A DNA stretch of 64,000 bases from Lachnospiraceae bacterium GAM79 (GTDB lineage Bacteria; Bacillota; Clostridia; Lachnospirales; Lachnospiraceae), in NCBI GenBank assembly GCA_003584705.1, contig AP018536.1, positions 744,001 to 808,000 on the forward strand. Direction: 5' to 3'. Positions 60,911 to 64,000 of the stretch are shown one piece after another. The notes under the pieces were generated by a model. The model did not search any database, was not told the origin of the DNA, and saw only the letters and a program-made list of their open reading frames with translations. Numbering within the stretch: the stretch's first letter is position 1; each line of letters starts with the position of its first letter. A program made the position numbers and the translations under genes.

Positions 60911-61585
60911 ATGGAGTTTAAGGTAGAAAACGGGGATGGAATCGACAGCTGGAAGGAGGTCACGCTGGTATACAGCGCCGCACTGCGTCAGATGGAGACA
61001 AAGATGCAGATTCTGAACGACGAGTTTCAGCATGTACACCAGTACAATCCCATCGAACACATCAAGGCACGGATCAAGACCCCGGAAAGCATTGTGAAAA
61101 AGCTCAAACGCTACGGGCAGGAATCCACCATAGATAACATGGTAAAATACATAAACGATATTGCTGGCATCCGCATCATCTGTTCCTTTACATCGGACAT
61201 TTACCGCATTGCGGATATGATCCGGGATCAGAAGGATATTCAGGTGATCGCTGTGAAGGATTACATTACGTATCCCAAAGCCAGTGGCTATAAAAGCTAT
61301 CATATGATCGTCAGTATTCCGGTCTATCTGTCGGACCGCACGGTGGATACGAAGGTGGAGATACAGATCCGGACGGTTGCCATGGACTTCTGGGCCAGCC
61401 TGGAGCATAAGATCCATTACAAATTCGAGGGCGATGCTCCGGAGAGCATTAAAAATGAACTGGTGGAGTGTGCGAGAATGGTGTCTGATCTGGATGCGAG
61501 GATGCTGTCTCTGAACGAAGAGATACTAGCCATCAGCCAAAAGAGAGAAGAGGAAAAACAATTAAATAGCGTAACATCCAAATAA
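60911..61585 (+). CDS. relQ: Small alarmone synthetase, RelQ type
   Basis: The 224-residue protein is a stand-alone (p)ppGpp synthetase without the hydrolase and regulatory domains of RelA/SpoT. Family residues include RIKTPESIVKKLKRYG, INDIAGIRIICSFTSDIYRI, KASGYKSYHMIVSIPVYL and VEIQIRTVAMDFWASLEHKI (the catalytic Glu-Gln and His). The C-terminal helix is long and charged. AGAGG precedes ATG 60911. It is expressed alone and ended by a terminator; it likely answers wall or other stress. Confidence 0.9.
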   Translation: MEFKVENGDGIDSWKEVTLVYSAALRQMETKMQILNDEFQHVHQYNPIEHIKARIKTPESIVKKLKRYGQESTIDNMVKYINDIAGIRIICSFTSDIYRIADMIRDQKDIQVIAVKDYITYPKASGYKSYHMIVSIPVYLSDRTVDTKVEIQIRTVAMDFWASLEHKIHYKFEGDAPESIKNELVECARMVSDLDARMLSLNEEILAISQKREEEKQLNSVTSK

Positions 61586-61591
61586 TCCAAA

Positions 61592-61630
61592 AGCTTCTGT
61601 CGGTGTAATACAAACGACAGAAGCATTTTT
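61592..61630 (+). terminator. Terminator of relQ
   Basis: GCTTCTGTCG (61593-61602) pairs with CGACAGAAGC (61615-61624) and is followed by a T run. Confidence 0.85.
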
Positions 61631-61760
61631 AATTCATAGGAAATTTCTTCCTATGAATTAAAAATGCTCCGCAGGGATCGCACTGCGGCGGTTATGAAAT
61701 ATGTCGCAAAAGCGACCCGCCGCAGGCGGAGAATCTCGCAAGCGAGATTCTTTTTTATGG
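61630..61760. repeat. Cluster of consecutive palindromes
   Basis: In order are AATTCATAGGAA/TTCCTATGAATT (about 61631-61659), a GC-rich set with CTCCGCAGGGATCG, GTCGC-aaaa-GCGAC and CCGCC/GGCGG, and GAATCTCGC-aa-GCGAGATTC followed by T5. A separate GCCCAG...CTGGGC hairpin lies at about 61808-61832. No gene is visible from 61586 to 62138. Confidence 0.6.
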
Positions 61761-62048
61761 TCAAAACAGTAATGGGATGACAGGAAAATCCCCATAAAAT
61801 GAGGAGTGCCCAGACACCTTTCGGCGCCTGGGCTATTATGAAAAAATTTATCTTATATGCTTTGTTATCCGGAAGTCTTATCTCTTCCTTGACTGTATTT
61901 AAAGTATACCAACCAATTATGAACAAATTATGAACATGATGTGAAAACTTGGTGAATTTTACGAAAAAGTACAGAAACCAAAAAAGAAACTGTACAAATT
62001 GCATAAAAATGCGCAAACCATGAAAACACAGTATTCATGGGGTTTTGG

Positions 62049-62077
62049 TTGTAACCGGGGAATAAACATGGTAAAAT
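62049..62077 (+). promoter_or_regulatory. Predicted promoter for the coiled-coil protein gene
   Basis: TTGTAA (62049-62054) and TAAAAT (62072-62077) are spaced by 17 bases. Confidence 0.6.
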
Positions 62078-62138
62078 AGGGACAGTTGAAAAGGGAAACT
62101 GTTCACATGAGGGACGAAATATGTTTGGAGGAAGATGG

Positions 62139-62741
62139 ATGGATACTTTTATGGATAAACTTGCACAAAAGCTGAATGCCCAGGAAATGATCAAGGCGAA
62201 TTCCGCGGCTGATGCCGAAGAGATGGATCAGCTGAAAAGCCAGCTGCGGGAATACGACGAGTGCCTGGCACAGATGCAGCAGGTCAATAAGGAACTGAAA
62301 GCGATCAATCAGGAGATGGAGAAGCTGATGTCCGAGACCATTGCTCCGGAAGTGACGAAGCTTTCCGAGGAAGGCGTGGCTGCCCTGCAGAAGCTGCAGC
62401 AGGAGAACACAGAGAAGCTGGAAGCTCTGGGACAGCAGTATACTGCCAAACTGGAAGAACTGCAGCAGAGTACCGAGGTGTTGGACGAGCTTCAGAAGCA
62501 TGTGGATGAGAAACTGAGCACTACGGAAGAGAATGTACATAAGGAATGCGTAAAGGTATACCGTAATGTACAGGCGGTTGTGGTAGAAGAGAACGAGAAG
62601 CAGACCGAAGCCATCGCAGCAAAAGTAAAGGAAAACCTTGGCGGTAAATTGAACGGTGTGCTGGGAGTATCCATTGCGGCAGTAGTTCTGACGGTTGCGG
62701 ATATTGTTCTTCATGTATTGAGCATTTTGCACATTTTCTGA
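62139..62741 (+). CDS. Coiled-coil protein with C-terminal membrane anchor
   Basis: The 200-residue protein is almost wholly helical: a long Glu/Lys/Gln coiled coil (about residues 15-165, e.g. LQKLQQENTEKLEALGQQYT) and a single C-terminal helix (LGVSIAAVVLTVADIVLHVL, about 175-197). It is thus tail-anchored, with the coil in the cytoplasm. ATG 62139 follows GGAGGA by six bases; an ATG at 62121 overlaps that site. No family is recognised. It may be a scaffold or tether. Confidence 0.7.
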   Translation: MDTFMDKLAQKLNAQEMIKANSAADAEEMDQLKSQLREYDECLAQMQQVNKELKAINQEMEKLMSETIAPEVTKLSEEGVAALQKLQQENTEKLEALGQQYTAKLEELQQSTEVLDELQKHVDEKLSTTEENVHKECVKVYRNVQAVVVEENEKQTEAIAAKVKENLGGKLNGVLGVSIAAVVLTVADIVLHVLSILHIF

Positions 62742-62813
62742 AAAGGCAGATAAAGTATTCATTTAAGAATGCTGAAATTGATAAGAAAGTAACGGAAATG
62801 AGGTTTTACGGAA

Positions 62814-63377
62814 ATGGGAAAACAACTTTGGAAGCCGGGAAATATGCTGTATCCCCTGCCGGTGGTCATGGTGAGCCTGGCTGACCGGGACGGCCGCCCC
62901 AATATTATCACGCTGGCCTGGGTAGGAACCGTATGTACCAATCCGCCCATGGTGTCGATCTCCGTACGCCCCGAGAGATATTCCTATCCGATCCTAAAGG
63001 AGAGCGGAGAATTCGTGATCAATCTGACCACGAAGGAGCTGGCATTTGCCACAGATTACTGTGGCGTGAAAAGCGGACGGGACGTGGATAAATTCAAAGA
63101 AATGGGACTGACTCCCATTCCGGCATCTGAGGTGAAAGCACCGATGATAAAAGAGAGTCCGGTGAACATTGAATGTAAGGTGCGACAGATCCTGCCGCTG
63201 GGATCCCATGATATGTTCCTGGCGGATGTGGTGGCAGTACATGCCGATGAAAAATATATGGATGAGAAGCACAAATTCCACCTGGAGCAGGCGGAACCCA
63301 TCATCTATTCCCACGGTTCCTATTTCGGCTGTGGCGAATTGCTGGGAACCTTCGGATATAGTGTAAAGAAGCGATGA
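62814..63377 (+). CDS. Flavin reductase family protein
   Basis: The 187-residue FMN-binding split-barrel protein matches the flavin reductase (DIM6/NTAB) family: YPLPVVMVSLADRDGRPNII, LAWVGTVCTNPPMVSISVRP, RYSYPILKESGEFVINL and the late GSYFGCGELLG. Members reduce flavins or act as small FMN oxidoreductases. TGAGG lies upstream of the ATG. No oxygenase partner is adjacent. Confidence 0.88.
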   Translation: MGKQLWKPGNMLYPLPVVMVSLADRDGRPNIITLAWVGTVCTNPPMVSISVRPERYSYPILKESGEFVINLTTKELAFATDYCGVKSGRDVDKFKEMGLTPIPASEVKAPMIKESPVNIECKVRQILPLGSHDMFLADVVAVHADEKYMDEKHKFHLEQAEPIIYSHGSYFGCGELLGTFGYSVKKR

Positions 63378-63398
63378 GTAACACCGGTAAAAAATTAC

Positions 63399-63427
63399 TT
63401 GACGTTTGCCCTCCGTTTCGGTATCAT
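63399..63427 (+). promoter_or_regulatory. Predicted promoter before a short terminated transcript
   Basis: TTGACG (63399-63404) and TATCAT (63422-63427) are spaced by 17 bases. The expected transcript meets an intrinsic terminator about 65 bases later, before the XRE-cupin gene. Confidence 0.55.
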
Positions 63428-63470
63428 AAGTCATAAATAAGAACATGGTAAATTTTACTACGAAGAAGTA

Positions 63471-63499
63471 GCATCAGACGGGAGTCTGATGCTTTTTTT
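63471..63499 (+). terminator. Terminator or attenuator upstream of the XRE-cupin gene
   Basis: GCATCAGAC (63471-63479) pairs with GTCTGATGC (63484-63492), followed by T7. A CTAC-gaagaa-GTAG hairpin precedes it. Confidence 0.75.
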
Positions 63500-63560
63500 A
63501 TGCGGTGGCGGGAAAATATCTGCCGGGTACCGCAATCATGGGAAAGTCCGGGTGAAGCAT

Positions 63561-64000
63561 ATGACACAGATCGATAAAAACATAGCATTCAATCTGAAAA
63601 GAATCCGCAAATCCAAAAATATGAGTCTGGATATGCTGGCGGAGCGTACCGGTGTCAGCAAAAGCATGCTGGGACAGATCGAGAGAGGAGAATCCAATCC
63701 CACGGTGTCCACTATCGGGAAGATCGTGGAGGGATTGAAGGTACCTTTTGAACAGTTGATTTATAATAGGAAAGAAATCATGGTGGTGCCGTCTCCGGAA
63801 GAGGCTCCGGTATGCAAGGCAAAGGAAGGGGAATACCGGATCTATGTGATGCTGCCCTACGATGCCGGAAGAAATTTCGAGATATATCAGGGCGAGCTGA
63901 CCAGAAATGCCCGGATGGAAAGCGAATCCCACGGGGAGCAGACCTGGGAATACCTGACGGTGGTATCCGGGGAGGTCGAACTGATTCTGGAAGATTCCAG
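63561..64000 (+). CDS. XRE-family regulator with cupin domain (cut by window end)
   Basis: The visible 146 residues begin with an XRE helix-turn-helix (NLKRIRKSKNMSLDMLAERT then GVSKSMLGQIERGESNPTVS, about residues 10-50) and run into a cupin-2 domain (GEQTWEYLTVVSGEVELIL). Such proteins sense small ligands and regulate transport or amine/amino-acid genes. The reading frame is open at the window edge, so the C-terminus is missing; the complete family is about 180 residues. GGTGAAG lies just before the ATG. Confidence 0.88.
   Translation, partial: MTQIDKNIAFNLKRIRKSKNMSLDMLAERTGVSKSMLGQIERGESNPTVSTIGKIVEGLKVPFEQLIYNRKEIMVVPSPEEAPVCKAKEGEYRIYVMLPYDAGRNFEIYQGELTRNARMESESHGEQTWEYLTVVSGEVELILEDS

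Noticed and set aside
1..64000. CRISPR arrays, rRNA and tRNA genes
   Set aside because: No regularly spaced direct repeats and no tRNA arm patterns or rRNA signatures were recognised by reading; a tRNA scan would be needed to exclude a divergent tRNA.

Overview
The window reads as a chromosomal segment of an endospore-forming Gram-positive Clostridia bacterium, most likely a gut Lachnospiraceae. The grounds are AGGAGG-type ribosome sites, lipoboxes, a spoIIID gene with a sigma-E-like promoter, DUF1934 and DUF5688 proteins, a RelQ-type alarmone synthetase and no outer-membrane genes. Species is not resolved. No rRNA, tRNA or CRISPR array was recognised.

Layout. 0-4 kb: housekeeping genes (ispE, a GntR/FCD regulator, murI, DUF1934). 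4.1-5.8 kb: an IS1182-family element inside a duplicated terminator-like hairpin. 5.8-15.2 kb: a LacI-controlled operon with two phosphatases, a sugar ABC importer, a PhnP-like metallo-hydrolase, the LacI regulator, a P-loop kinase and a GH13_18 (sucrose-phosphorylase-type) enzyme; three copies of a CCGG-centred operator lie at its two promoters. 15.4-22.1 kb: cardiolipin synthase, an FKBP/trigger-factor-like lipoprotein, asnS, a CwlO-like NlpC/P60 hydrolase, a structured intergenic RNA candidate and a DUF5688 gene. 22.2-24.2 kb: an HPr-like protein and an LTA-synthase/EptA-like membrane sulfatase-fold enzyme.

24.3-32.8 kb is an AT-rich accessory island flanked by two direct copies of the spoIIID promoter and 5' coding region. 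The left copy is truncated and the right one is intact. Inside are a TIM-barrel isomerase, a TnpW-like mobile-element protein, a tight RloA-RloB-OLD nuclease cluster (probable phage defence), a broken DUF4160 gene, an IS110-family element, DUF2442 and a 46-residue protein.

33-51 kb returns to core functions: UDP-sugar pyrophosphorylase, galE, glycerate kinase, an aconitase-family hydratase with SseB, an envelope cluster (degenerate M23 protein, amidohydrolase, GH9-like lipoprotein), plsC, degV and an FAD-dependent dehydrogenase. 51-64 kb: two MATE transporters, a LysR regulator facing a truncated sodium symporter, a repeat-bearing lipoprotein, hemolysin III, a frameshifted membrane glycosyltransferase, relQ, a flavin reductase and the start of an XRE-cupin regulator.

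Intergenic regions carry several families of dispersed palindromic repeats, some with base changes that preserve pairing. The observations most worth following are the unassigned LacI operon, the spoIIID-flanked defence island and the paired-arm repeat families.
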